A stretch of DNA of 64,000 bases from Pseudomonadales bacterium (GTDB lineage Bacteria; Pseudomonadota; Gammaproteobacteria; Pseudomonadales; Ketobacteraceae): contig JAGUVW010000026.1 of assembly GCA_020062665.1 (NCBI GenBank), positions 32,045 to 96,044 on the forward strand, given 5' to 3'. The translations under genes were made by a program, and so were the position numbers. How positions within the stretch are numbered: position 1 is the stretch's first letter; every line of letters starts with the position of its first letter. The notes beneath the pieces are model-generated. The model did no database searches. It saw nothing but the letters and a program-made list of their open reading frames with translations, and was not told where the DNA came from. Positions 55,436-64,000 of the stretch are shown here, one piece after another.

Positions 55436-57667
55436 TTACATTATTTTGCTTTGACGTTGATCCGATCCGGGTTTCCAGCGTTTCAGCAACAAGGCATTGG
55501 CCACCACGCTGACACTGCTGAAGGCCATGGCCGCACCCGCCACCATCGGATTGAGCAGCCCGAATGCCGCCAGAGGAATCCCTACCACATTGTAGATGAA
55601 AGCCCAAAACAGGTTCTGACGGATCTTGCGATAGGTGCGGCGGGAAATTTCGAGCGCATCTGCCACCAGCGCCGGATTGCCACGCATCAGGGTAATCCCG
55701 GCGGCGTGCATGGCCACGTCGGTGCCAGTACCCATGGCGATGCCCACGTCGGCGGCTGCAAGTGCCGGCGCGTCGTTGATACCGTCCCCCACCATGGCCA
55801 CCACCAGGCCCTGGGCTTGCAGATCTACCACCGCCTGGACTTTTTCCGCTGGCAATACTTCAGCGTAAACACTGTCTATGCCCAACGTGTTAGCCACCGC
55901 GTTGGCGCTGCCACGATTGTCGCCACTGATCAGGGTGGTTACGATACCCAACCGGTGGAGCTGTTCAATCGCGTCCGCTGCGGTGTCTTTGAGTGCATCG
56001 CCAAAGGCCAGCAAGCCCAACAGGGATTTGCTGCTACCACTGCGCGCCAGCCAGGAAACGGTGTAACCCCTGCTTTCCAGTGTTTTGGACAGGCCATACT
56101 GCTTGCTGACATCAATGCCCTCCTCTTCCATCAAGCGGCGATTGCCCAACATGATCCATTCGCCCGCGATCCAGCCACCAATGCCGCGACCCGGCAGAAC
56201 TTTGAATGCATCGACCGGCTGCAGCGCCAAATGATGGCGGGCTGCTTCATCCAGCACCGGGCGCGCCAGCGGATGCTCGCTGCTGACCTGCAACGAGGCC
56301 GCCTGTTGCAACAACCGCTCAACATCACCTTCCACCGCCCGCACATCTATCAGTGTCGGCTTGCCCTGGGTCAGCGTGCCGGTTTTGTCGAACGCCACTG
56401 CATTCACCCGATGCGCCATTTCCAGCGCCTGGGCGTCGCGGATCAGAATACCGTGACGCGCCGCCACGCCGGTGCCCGCCATGATGGCCGTGGGTGTCGC
56501 CAACCCCAACGCACAGGGACACGCAATCACCAGCACCGCGATGGCATTGAGCAGTGCGAGCTGTAAATCACCGGTCAACGTCCACCAGCCGATCAGGGTA
56601 GCGAGGGCCAACAACAGCACCACCGGCACAAACACCGCACTGACCTTGTCCACCAGACGCTGAATCGGCGCCTTCGCACTCTGCGCCTGCTCCACCAGTT
56701 CGATAATGCGCGACAGCGTGGAATCACGCCCCACCGCATCAGTATGGATGACCACTGCGCCATCCTGGTTGATGGCGCCGCCGGTGACCCGATCACCCAC
56801 CTGTTTGCTGACAGGCAGACTCTCACCGGTGAGTACCGATTCATCCATGTGCGTGGTGCCCTGCACAATCACACCATCCACCGGCACCCGTTCGCCGGGA
56901 CGCACCACCACCTGATCACCCACCCGCACCTGATTCAGCGGAATATCAGCATCGCCATCTGCACGCCGCACACGCGCAGTGTCCGGCCGCAATGCCTGCA
57001 GCGCTGCGATGGCCGCCGTGGTCTGACGTTTGGCACGGCCTTCCAGCCACTTGCCCAGCAGTACCAGTGCAATCACCACCGCAGACGCTTCGAAGTAAAA
57101 ATGGCCATCGCCATGACCGGTGTGCAGAACATTTTCCTGCCATACCTGAAAGGTACTCAGGCCATAACCGGCAGAGGTGCCAATGGCCACCAGCAGATCC
57201 ATATTACCGCTGCGGGCCTTGATGGCCTTCCAGGCCGAACGGTAGAAACCCGCCCCCAGCCAGAACTGCACCGGCGTGGCCAGCAGCAATTGCACCCAGC
57301 CTGGCAGCATCCACTGGATTCCAAAGGGCAACAGCAGCATAGGTAGTACCAGTGGCGCGGCCAGCACCATCGCGATCACCACCGCGCGGCCCTGGTTTGA
57401 AGTGGCCGGTTGCGGCCTGGCCGTGACGTTATCTGTTTTCAGCCGCGCATCGTAACCCGCCGCCTGCACTGCACTTACCAGCTGTTCAATCTGTACCTGA
57501 CCCGGCACCGTCAACGCCCGGGCACTTTCCGTGGCCAGATTGACCGACGCGGTCAGCACCCCCTCTACTTTCGTAAGCGCCTTTTCAATCCAGGCAACAC
57601 AGGATGCACAGGTCATCCCCTCCACCTGCAGATCCCATTCCTGTCCGATTTTTACGTTTGCGTTCAT
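55436..57667 (-). CDS. copA: Copper-exporting P1B-type ATPase (second copy, CueR-controlled)
   Basis: A 743-residue pump with one heavy-metal domain (GMTCASC, Cys20 and Cys23), CPC in [24 protein letters not shown] and [10 protein letters not shown]. It lacks the His-rich tail of the first copy. The start MNANVKIG lies 36 bases from a CueR-type promoter; a longer frame starting in the -35 element is rejected. It is followed 12 bases later by cueR, so pump and regulator are probably co-transcribed. Confidence 0.95.
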   Translation of the reverse strand: MNANVKIGQEWDLQVEGMTCASCVAWIEKALTKVEGVLTASVNLATESARALTVPGQVQIEQLVSAVQAAGYDARLKTDNVTARPQPATSNQGRAVVIAMVLAAPLVLPMLLLPFGIQWMLPGWVQLLLATPVQFWLGAGFYRSAWKAIKARSGNMDLLVAIGTSAGYGLSTFQVWQENVLHTGHGDGHFYFEASAVVIALVLLGKWLEGRAKRQTTAAIAALQALRPDTARVRRADGDADIPLNQVRVGDQVVVRPGERVPVDGVIVQGTTHMDESVLTGESLPVSKQVGDRVTGGAINQDGAVVIHTDAVGRDSTLSRIIELVEQAQSAKAPIQRLVDKVSAVFVPVVLLLALATLIGWWTLTGDLQLALLNAIAVLVIACPCALGLATPTAIMAGTGVAARHGILIRDAQALEMAHRVNAVAFDKTGTLTQGKPTLIDVRAVEGDVERLLQQAASLQVSSEHPLARPVLDEAARHHLALQPVDAFKVLPGRGIGGWIAGEWIMLGNRRLMEEEGIDVSKQYGLSKTLESRGYTVSWLARSGSSKSLLGLLAFGDALKDTAADAIEQLHRLGIVTTLISGDNRGSANAVANTLGIDSVYAEVLPAEKVQAVVDLQAQGLVVAMVGDGINDAPALAAADVGIAMGTGTDVAMHAAGITLMRGNPALVADALEISRRTYRKIRQNLFWAFIYNVVGIPLAAFGLLNPMVAGAAMAFSSVSVVANALLLKRWKPGSDQRQSKIM

Positions 57668-57702
57668 GGCTTTTCTCCTTGCGTGCTGATGAGCCTGCAA
57701 CG

Positions 57703-57733
57703 AGTCTGGTGCTTCCCACAATGGGAAGGTCAA
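57703..57733 (-). promoter_or_regulatory. CueR-type promoter for the second copper ATPase
   Basis: On the minus strand: -35 TTGACC, a 19-base spacer containing the dyad CTTCCCATTGTGGGAAG, and -10 CAGACT. The long spacer and CTTCCC/GGGAAG dyad are the hallmark of CueR-activated copA promoters. Confidence 0.88.
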
Positions 57734-57780
57734 GACCAGTTCTGCAAAAAAGAAAATCGCCGTGATTCAGAAAAATCCGC

Positions 57781-57811
57781 TTGAGCTTCCCACAGTGGCA
57801 AGCTTGATACT
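57781..57811 (+). promoter_or_regulatory. CueR-type promoter for copZ
   Basis: On the plus strand: -35 TTGAGC, a 19-base spacer with CTTCCCACAGTGGCAAG, and -10 GATACT. The dyad is less perfect than the divergent copA site (GGCAAG for GGGAAG). It lies 35 bases before the copZ start. Confidence 0.85.
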
Positions 57812-57845
57812 GGGTTCTCCCAACATGAACTGAAGGAGTCACCCC

Positions 57846-58058
57846 ATGAAAACCATCGAAGTGAAAGGCATGAGCTGCGGCCACTGTGTCAAAACCATCA
57901 CCCAGGCCATTACCCGGCTTGATCCCGGTGCCAATGTAAACGTCGATCTGGCCCGAGGGCAGGTCAGCATTGCCCAGTGCAACCTGCCCAATGAAAAAAT
58001 TGAACGCGCAATCCGTGAAGCGGGTTACACCACAGCGCGGTGGGTGCACGAAGCTTGA
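57846..58058 (+). CDS. copZ: CopZ-type copper chaperone
   Basis: A 70-residue heavy-metal-domain protein with MSCGHC (Cys11, Cys14) in a ferredoxin-like beta-alpha-beta-beta-alpha-beta fold. It carries Cu(I) in the cytoplasm to the exporting ATPases. GAAGGAG precedes the ATG. It has its own CueR-type promoter. Confidence 0.93.
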   Translation: MKTIEVKGMSCGHCVKTITQAITRLDPGANVNVDLARGQVSIAQCNLPNEKIERAIREAGYTTARWVHEA

Positions 58059-58547
58059 TCAGCTGACACAGAATGCGTGTCGGGAGCATTCCGCTTCCGG
58101 CATGCATATGTTGTGGCATTCCGTTTGGACCATTCATGAAATGAAGGTTGGCTACCCGCTGAAGTTGGAGCACCCTGATGTGCTCTCGCCGATTGGGCTG
58201 CGTTGCCGGGATCGTGTCCGTCTATATCCAACGGACTGACCTTGGCAGAAGCGAAGGCGCGGCGCTCCCGCCAGTCAATTCTGCGCCATACGCATTGAGC
58301 GTTATAAGCTCTGGAACTTCCTAATATATTGCATTCACCTAATTAAAAATCACTAGCCCTTTTCCGCACGCTTGATAACTCCAAAGAATCTCAACCTCTG
58401 GCGTCAGAATTCTTGGTTTCTGATGCAGGTCAACTTTCTGCACTCAAGGTTCCCGGATTACATAATTGTAATGTGCTTTCAATGTTGATCGTGGGTAGAT
58501 TGGGTCATGCAACGTCCTGTGCAACCCAACATTAAGGAGAACCACCC
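58059..58547. other. Intergenic region between copZ and the cus unit
   Basis: 489 bases. No convincing gene is seen: frames here lack ribosome sites and family signals. The right half is AT-rich and contains a strong CopR-type box at 58457-58472. The left half could hold decayed coding sequence, but no product is recognisable. Confidence 0.45.
58457..58472. promoter_or_regulatory. CopR-type box upstream of the cus unit
   Basis: ATTACATAATTGTAAT is a near-perfect inverted repeat (TTACA-N4-TGTAA) of the copper-box type, sharing 12 of 16 bases with the copA/copR site. It lies 75 bases before the start of the small periplasmic gene, suggesting CopR control of that gene and the cusCBA genes behind it. 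Confidence 0.75.
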
Positions 58548-58979
58548 ATGAAAATGACTCTGGCCACTTTATGTATTGCCACTGCGCTGGCATTCCCTGT
58601 CATCGTGAATGCCGAGCAAAGCCCAGCAGATCCTGCTGCAACTCAGAAGCGCCTGGAAGAGATACATCAGCACCTGATGAGCATGGAAGCCACGATCAAC
58701 AAAATGGAAGCTGCCAGCAGCGAAGCCGAGCGCAAGCGTTTGTTGACGGAACACAGCGCCATGATGGACAAGGGAATGACGCTGCTGGGAGAGGTTCATG
58801 TGATGGATCAAGTGCAGCGTCGCGGCTGTACGTTCCATCAAAAGCAAAATCCAACAATGACATGCAAAGTCCCGCAGACCACGCAGGGCGCTGAAATTGA
58901 TCTCATGCAAATGCTCATGCGAATGATGTATCAGCAACGGGTATATGACATCACCGTCAGCAAAGGACTTGAGCACTAA
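58548..58979 (+). CDS. Small periplasmic protein of the copper island, unknown
   Basis: A 143-residue protein with a signal peptide ending VNAEQS. The mature part is helical and Met-rich (HQHLMSMEATINKMEAASSE, LMQMLMRMMYQQ) with two cysteines in GCTFHQKQNPTMTCK. TTAAGGAG precedes the ATG. Composition suggests copper binding; I do not recognise the family. It is the first gene behind the CopR box and leads into cusCBA. Confidence 0.8.
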   Translation: MKMTLATLCIATALAFPVIVNAEQSPADPAATQKRLEEIHQHLMSMEATINKMEAASSEAERKRLLTEHSAMMDKGMTLLGEVHVMDQVQRRGCTFHQKQNPTMTCKVPQTTQGAEIDLMQMLMRMMYQQRVYDITVSKGLEH

Positions 58980-59047
58980 GAGTCGACTTCCGTAAGGGTC
59001 TGTCATTGAGCCGCGCCGATCAGCGCGGCGAAACGAGCTTCATCCTG

Positions 59048-60385
59048 ATGAAAGCAATGTGTTTTGTTTTAATGCCAATGCTTGCATTGATGCCACCTGT
59101 GCATGGCCTGGCGCAGTCGGAAACGGCTGCGCCCTGGCCGCTGGAAGCGGTTGTTGATATGGCCCGCGAACAACGCCAGGAAATCACTGCGGCGCGAGCA
59201 CGGGCTGATGCGGCGCGAGCACGTCCCGCGATTGTATCGGCGCTGGAAGATCCCATGCTGGCGCCGTCCATCGATCATTACCCGTTCGACAAGATGGAAA
59301 GCGCGGAGTCTATGTCCGTGTCGACTGAGCCCCCCATGGAGGGCGAGTCGATACCGCTGGCGCCTGCTGGCGATGGCAACGACCGGCGCTATGACTGGAG
59401 TGTCAGTATCGAGCAGCGTTTTCCCCTGTCAAAAGTGCTGACACATCGTCGTCGGGCTGCGGAGGCTGATGCCGCAAAGGCCGCGGCTGAGGCCGACCGC
59501 CTGACTCTCGATGTCGAGCTGGATGCCATCAACGCCTTTTACATGGTGCAGGAAAAACGGCGGATGGCGATGGTGGTACAGCAACAGATTGCACTGGCCC
59601 GGCAGCTGGTGAACGCAGCCAATGCCCGTTATGGCTCCGGTTCGGGTAATCAGACGGAAGTCCTGCGCATGGAAGTTGAAGTGGCGCGGCTCGAATCTTC
59701 TGCGCGCGCGCTGAAAGCGGGTATCCGGTCAGCCGAAGCCATGCTCAACGCCAGTATCGGTCGTGATACCGCAATGCCGGTTCCTGATCTGGTCAGTCCG
59801 AAACTCGACAATCCGTTACCGTCCCGTGACGAGGTGGCCACTGCAGCATTGCGCCAGCGACCGGAATTGCAGATGGGTAATGCCGAACTTTCCCGCGCCA
59901 TGGCCGATGTGCAGGCCATGCGATCCATGTATTCCCCGATGGGTATGGTGCGGGTGGGTTATGCGTCGACGATGGCGGAAGGAAAAGGCGCCATGTTGAT
60001 GGTGGGTGTCAGCCTGCCGATCTGGCGCGAAAAACTGCGTGGCGGTCTGGCAGAGGCTCGCGCAATGGAGCGCATGGCCCATGCAGATCTGACAGCCATG
60101 AAGCGGATGGTGCAAAGCGAGGCCATCGCGGCGCGCGATCAGCTTGAAGAGGTGCAAATCCAGTATCTCGCTCTGCGTGATGATGTAGTGCCACGCACGC
60201 GGCGGCTAATTCAGCCTACTCTGTCGGTGTATGCCTCCGGTCAGGGCAACCTGTCCGCCGTGATCGAGGCCGCGCAGGCGCTATGGAATGCGGAAGCCGA
60301 GTTCGTGATGGCAGAAACCACGTTGGGCGTAGCCTGGGCCCGACTCGATCGCATGACCGGTACAGCAAAGGATCACACGCCATGA
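59048..60385 (+). CDS. CusC/CzcC-type outer-membrane channel
   Basis: A 445-residue TolC-family protein (from this ATG) with a signal peptide MKAMCFVLMPMLALMPPVHG. Repeated coiled-coil helices (AAWPLEAV... near 25 and YMVQEKRRMAMVVQQQIALARQ) form the channel. It has a Met-rich segment (YPFDKMESAESMSVSTEPPM) that may guide copper. A TTG at 59006 with AAGGG upstream is an alternative start. Its stop overlaps the adaptor start. Confidence 0.87.
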   Translation: MKAMCFVLMPMLALMPPVHGLAQSETAAPWPLEAVVDMAREQRQEITAARARADAARARPAIVSALEDPMLAPSIDHYPFDKMESAESMSVSTEPPMEGESIPLAPAGDGNDRRYDWSVSIEQRFPLSKVLTHRRRAAEADAAKAAAEADRLTLDVELDAINAFYMVQEKRRMAMVVQQQIALARQLVNAANARYGSGSGNQTEVLRMEVEVARLESSARALKAGIRSAEAMLNASIGRDTAMPVPDLVSPKLDNPLPSRDEVATAALRQRPELQMGNAELSRAMADVQAMRSMYSPMGMVRVGYASTMAEGKGAMLMVGVSLPIWREKLRGGLAEARAMERMAHADLTAMKRMVQSEAIAARDQLEEVQIQYLALRDDVVPRTRRLIQPTLSVYASGQGNLSAVIEAAQALWNAEAEFVMAETTLGVAWARLDRMTGTAKDHTP

Positions 60386-61593
60386 CTTTTCGATTCAGAG
60401 CCCTGTCGCATTGGCGGCCCCTGCTCGCGGGCCTTGCCGGCGGCATCCTGTTGTTGCTGTTGATTGCGGGCATTCAACACTTCCGCCATGGCTGGCCATT
60501 CTCACTTCACCATGATTTATCAGCCCCCGATGCTGTATCGAAGGCTCCCGCTGCAGTGGATCATTCCGCCCATAACGGCGGTGAGTCGACCCAGGCCCGC
60601 GTGGCAGTGGAACTCAGCGAACAGCAGCTGCAAACCATCGGCGTGCGGCTGGAGCGGGTGCAACGGGAAACCATCACCCAGCCATTGCGCTCCATCGCAA
60701 CCGTGGTGCCGGATGAATCCCGCGTGTCGCATGTGCATGCACGGGTGTCCGGCTGGCTGGAGCAGTTGTATGTGAATACCACCGGTCAACAGGTGCATGC
60801 CGGTGAGCCCGTGGCCGGGGTTTATTCACAGGATCTGTTCGCGACGCAGACGGAATATCTGTCGGCGCTGAAATTCGGTCAGGCGGGGCCCGACAGCGCT
60901 GTGGTGGAAGGGGCCAGAACACGGCTGAAACTGCTCGGCATGACAGCGGCGGAAATCGCGGATATTGAACGGCGCGGAGAAGCACGGCGACTGGTGACGC
61001 TGACCGCGCCACGCAGCGGCGTTGTCATGCATCGCGGCATTTCGGCGGGCACAGCGGTGGACCCGTCCACGGAAATTCTGACAGTGGCGGATCTTTCCAC
61101 GGTGTGGGTGTGGGCTGAAGTGCCCGAGTCGGGTGCCCGGCAGGTTGCGATTGGGGCCACCGCGCACCTGGATTTTCCCGCGCTGGGGCGGGAGCCGGTC
61201 GAAGCCCGCGTAGATTTTGTCTATCCCACCCTGACCGAACGCACGCGAACCCTGCGGGTGCGGTTCAGTGTTGCCAATCCCGATGGCGCATTGCGGCCCG
61301 GTCTGTTTGGTACCGCCATGTTCCAGAGTTCGCCCCACGATACGCTGATGATTTCCCGCGACGCTGTGGTGGATACCGGCATGAACCAGCATGTATTTGT
61401 CGTAGCCGGTCCAGGCCGTTTCGAACCGCGCAAGGTCACGCTGGGCGCGCGCATGCCGGAGCGGGTAGAAGTGCTGCAAGGGCTTGCCGAAAATGAGGAG
61501 ATCGTGGCCTCCGGCGTGTTTCTGCTGGATTCCGAAAGCCGTCTGCGTGCATCAGGTGGTGCCGGCACCGGGCATGCAGGTCATGGGGACTAG
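60382..61593 (+). CDS. cusB: CusB-type RND adaptor
   Basis: A 403-residue membrane-fusion protein: an N-terminal anchor (about 13-30), a His-containing linker (HHDLSAPDAV), a metal-binding-type segment (VVPDESRVSHVHARVSGWLEQLYV), a lipoyl half (TLTAPRSGVVMH) and beta domains. The tail GHAGHGD is His-rich. Overlap of four bases with the channel gene and two bases to the pump gene show one operon. Confidence 0.9.
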   Translation: MTFRFRALSHWRPLLAGLAGGILLLLLIAGIQHFRHGWPFSLHHDLSAPDAVSKAPAAVDHSAHNGGESTQARVAVELSEQQLQTIGVRLERVQRETITQPLRSIATVVPDESRVSHVHARVSGWLEQLYVNTTGQQVHAGEPVAGVYSQDLFATQTEYLSALKFGQAGPDSAVVEGARTRLKLLGMTAAEIADIERRGEARRLVTLTAPRSGVVMHRGISAGTAVDPSTEILTVADLSTVWVWAEVPESGARQVAIGATAHLDFPALGREPVEARVDFVYPTLTERTRTLRVRFSVANPDGALRPGLFGTAMFQSSPHDTLMISRDAVVDTGMNQHVFVVAGPGRFEPRKVTLGARMPERVEVLQGLAENEEIVASGVFLLDSESRLRASGGAGTGHAGHGD

Positions 61594-61595
61594 CC

Positions 61596-64000
61596 ATGGT
61601 CGAGCGCATTATTGAATGGTCTGCACGGCATCAATGGATGGTGCTTGGGTTGACGCTGCTGCTCACGCTGTGGGCGCTGGATTCCATGCGCAAGACGCCG
61701 CTGGACGCGCTACCGGATCTGTCCGATCCCCAGGTCATCATTTTTACCGACTGGATGGGGCGCAGCCCGGATCTGGTGGAAGACCAGATTACCTATCCGC
61801 TGGTGCGGGCGCTGCAAAGTACGCCGGGTGTCAAGGCTGTGCGCGGCTATTCGATGTTCGGCATGAGCTTTATCTACGCCATTTTTGATGACGGTACCGA
61901 TATCTACTGGGCGCGCACCCGCGTGCTCGAACAGTTGGGGCGGGTTCGGCAACTGCTGCCACCGGGAGTAGAGCCGGTTCTGGGGCCGGATGCCAGTGGT
62001 GTGGGCTGGGTGTTTCAGTATGTCCTCGAAGACACCACCCATCGCATGGACCCGGCGCAACTGCGCGCACTGCAGGATTTTACCGTGCGGCCTGCACTGC
62101 AGGCGGTGGCGGGCGTTGCGGAAATTGCATCGCTGGGCGGATTCGAGCGCCAGTATCAGATCCTGCTCGATCCCGATCGCCTGACAGCGTTCGGTTTCAG
62201 CATCGCCGACATCACACGCGCGGTGGGTGATGCCAATGCGGAGGTAGGCGCCCGCGTGCTGGAACAGGCCGGGCGCGAATTCGTTTTGCGTGGCCGTGGT
62301 TATGCGCGCACGCTGGCGGATCTGGAAACCAGTGTGGTGTCAGTCTCTGCCGGCGGCAATCCGATCCGTCTGCGGGACGTGGCGACAGTGCAATTCGGCC
62401 CAGATATCCGACGCGGGGCTGCCGACTGGAATGGCCGAGGTGAAGCGGTGGGCGGCATTGTCGTGATGCGTATCGGATCCAATGCGCTGAATGTAGTGCA
62501 AGCGGTGAAGGACGAGATTGCCCGGCTTTCACTGCCCGAGGGCGTGCGGCTGGTGCCCACCTACGACCGCTCCGAACTGATTCTGGGATCCATCGACACG
62601 CTACGCAAAACCCTGATCGAGGAAGGCATCATCGTCGCCATCATTTGTCTGGTGTTTCTGATGCATGCAGGTTCGGCACTGGTGGCGATGATTGTATTGC
62701 CGCTCTCGGTATTGTTTTCCTTCATCGCCATGCGCTATCTGGGGCTGACCTCGAACATCATGTCGCTGGGCGGCATCGCCATTGCCGTGGGTGAGCTGAC
62801 CGACGCTGCCATCGTGCTGATCGAAAATGCCCATACCCGTCTGGCCGCTGCACCACCGGGCGCCGATCGCCGGCGCATCATCATCGACGCCTGCAAGGAA
62901 GTCGGGCGACCGATATTTTTTTCCCTGCTGCTGATCACCGTGAGTTTCCTGCCGATTTTTACGCTGGCCGGTCAGGCAGGGCGTTTGTTCGCGCCGCTGG
63001 CCTACACCAAGACTTTTGCCATGTTCGCCGCCGCCGTGCTGTCCATTACGCTGGCGCCGCCGCTGATGGTGTGGTTGCTGCGCGGGCGTTTTCGCAGCGA
63101 GGCAGAAAATCCGGTCAACCGGTTCCTGAGCCGTCTGTATCGGCCCGTTGCACGCGGGATTGTGCGCTGGCGCATAGCGGTCATGGTGGTGGCGGCGGCG
63201 GCCATGATCGGCACCGTACCGGTCATGCTGAAGCTGGGATCGGAATTCATGCCGCCGCTGGATGAAGGCTCCCTGCTGGTGATGCCGACGACCTTTCCCG
63301 GTATTTCCATCGAAGAAGCCAGACGTGCGCTCAACGCGCAGGATCGAATCATCAAAAATTTTGCCGAAGTGGCATCCGTGCATGGCAAAACCGGACGTGC
63401 GGAAACGGCGACCGATCCGGCTCAGCTGGATATGAATGAAATCGTGGTCACGCTGAAACCCCGCGACGAATGGCCATTGTTTGAAAAATCGCGCTGGTAC
63501 AGCAGCTGGGCGCCTGAGTGGCTGAAAGCTGCGTTGCGACCCGTGTGGCCGGAAGCGCAGCCACGCACCCAGCAGGAACTGGTGCGCGCACTAGATGCCG
63601 CCCTGAAAATGCCGGGTTACCAGATGGCCATTGCACCGCCGATCCGCACCCGCATCGACATGCTAACCACCGGCGTGCGCACCCCGGTCGGCATCAAGGT
63701 ATTCGGCGCGGATCTGGCGGAAATCGAGCGGCTGTCGATCGAACTGGAAGGTTTGCTGCGGGAGGTTCCCGGCACGCGCAGCACATTCGCCGAACGGCAG
63801 ACCGGCCGGGAATACGTCGACATCATTCCGGATCGCGAAGCCATTGCCCGCTACGGTCTCACGGTGCGTGACACGCTGGATGTGGTGGAAGCGGCGGTGG
63901 GCGGCATGCCGGTGTCGACAGTCATCGATGGTCGCGCGCGCTATTCGGTGAGCCTGCGCTATGCGGCAGATTTTCGCGCCGATCCGGAAGCCTTGCGGGC
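61596..64000 (+). CDS. cusA: CusA-type heavy-metal RND pump (3' end beyond window)
   Basis: The frame is open from the ATG at 61596 (MVERIIEWSARHQWMVLG) to the window edge, giving 801 codons with no stop. CusA features include DALPDLSDPQVIIFTDW, the loop GVGWVFQYVLED and the TM4 charge relay AIAVGELTDAAIVLIENAH with its conserved Asp and Glu. Members export Cu(I)/Ag(I) from periplasm to outside using protons. It is the last gene of the inferred small protein-cusCBA unit. Confidence 0.93.
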   Translation, partial: MVERIIEWSARHQWMVLGLTLLLTLWALDSMRKTPLDALPDLSDPQVIIFTDWMGRSPDLVEDQITYPLVRALQSTPGVKAVRGYSMFGMSFIYAIFDDGTDIYWARTRVLEQLGRVRQLLPPGVEPVLGPDASGVGWVFQYVLEDTTHRMDPAQLRALQDFTVRPALQAVAGVAEIASLGGFERQYQILLDPDRLTAFGFSIADITRAVGDANAEVGARVLEQAGREFVLRGRGYARTLADLETSVVSVSAGGNPIRLRDVATVQFGPDIRRGAADWNGRGEAVGGIVVMRIGSNALNVVQAVKDEIARLSLPEGVRLVPTYDRSELILGSIDTLRKTLIEEGIIVAIICLVFLMHAGSALVAMIVLPLSVLFSFIAMRYLGLTSNIMSLGGIAIAVGELTDAAIVLIENAHTRLAAAPPGADRRRIIIDACKEVGRPIFFSLLLITVSFLPIFTLAGQAGRLFAPLAYTKTFAMFAAAVLSITLAPPLMVWLLRGRFRSEAENPVNRFLSRLYRPVARGIVRWRIAVMVVAAAAMIGTVPVMLKLGSEFMPPLDEGSLLVMPTTFPGISIEEARRALNAQDRIIKNFAEVASVHGKTGRAETATDPAQLDMNEIVVTLKPRDEWPLFEKSRWYSSWAPEWLKAALRPVWPEAQPRTQQELVRALDAALKMPGYQMAIAPPIRTRIDMLTTGVRTPVGIKVFGADLAEIERLSIELEGLLREVPGTRSTFAERQTGREYVDIIPDREAIARYGLTVRDTLDVVEAAVGGMPVSTVIDGRARYSVSLRYAADFRADPEALR

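Noticed and set aside
55229..56566. 445-codon plus-strand frame within the second copper ATPase gene
   Set aside because: Antisense to a P-type ATPase with complete motifs; no own signals.
57668..57733. Earlier start (MTFPLWEAP) for the second copper ATPase
   Set aside because: The ATG would lie in the -35 element of the CueR-type promoter, upstream of the transcript start.
57970..58239. 89-codon plus-strand frame overlapping the end of copZ
   Set aside because: Starts inside copZ in another frame; no ribosome site and no recognisable product.

Overview
The window reads as a moderately GC-rich chromosome segment of a free-living, diazotrophic gammaproteobacterium. The nif order (nifH-D-K-T-Y, a small ORF, an Fe-S leucine-rich-variant gene, nifE-N-X, two NifX-associated genes, ferredoxins) is the arrangement known from Azotobacter and nitrogen-fixing Pseudomonas. 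NifD and NifK keep the Azotobacter numbering of their cluster ligands, which marks a molybdenum nitrogenase. The genus cannot be fixed from the sequence alone.

Region 1 (1-13673) is the nif cluster, nearly all on the minus strand. Two transcription units can be inferred: nifHDKTY onward from a sigma-54 promoter at 11872-11887, and nifENX onward from a second sigma-54 promoter at 5443-5458. Each has TGT-N10-ACA NifA sites upstream. A third sigma-54 promoter at 12147-12162 faces the other way and shares the nifH NifA sites; it would drive a SIR2-like gene and a companion of unknown function. Stem-loops between nifH/nifD and nifK/nifT probably set transcript ratios.

Region 2 (13694-18900) holds a Tat-exported DUF1569-like protein and a compact secretion operon: two double-glycine leader peptides, a nine-cysteine protein, an HlyD-type adaptor and a C39-peptidase ABC exporter. 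No known maturase is present. This is the best candidate in the window for an undescribed system.

Region 3 (18907-34927) is mixed accessory and housekeeping material: a large unknown protein, a Crp/Fnr regulator, a hydrolase overlapping a COG2521-like methyltransferase, an acyl-CoA-dehydrogenase-fold enzyme divergent from an HxlR regulator, a DinB-like protein, a P-type cation ATPase, a PepSY/DUF2271/PepSY-flavoreductase set, a DUF4256 protein, a paralogous pair of unknown proteins, and an AraC regulator.

Region 4 (35427-44307) holds a MexEF-OprN-type RND pump divergent from that AraC regulator, a LysR/EamA divergent pair, and a Rho-like ATPase lacking the N-terminal RNA-binding domain.

Region 5 (44926 to the end) is a copper-resistance island: a methyltransferase-like membrane protein, a DUF2933 protein, a cupredoxin, two copper P-type ATPases, a DUF411 lipoprotein, a cytochrome c, a Met/His-rich protein, CopB and CopA, the two-component pair CopRS, CueR, CopZ, and a CusCBA pump that runs off the window. 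Two matching CopR-type boxes and two divergent CueR-type promoters with 19-bp spacers show how periplasmic and cytoplasmic copper sensing divide the island. No tRNA, rRNA, CRISPR array, integrase or intact insertion sequence was seen.
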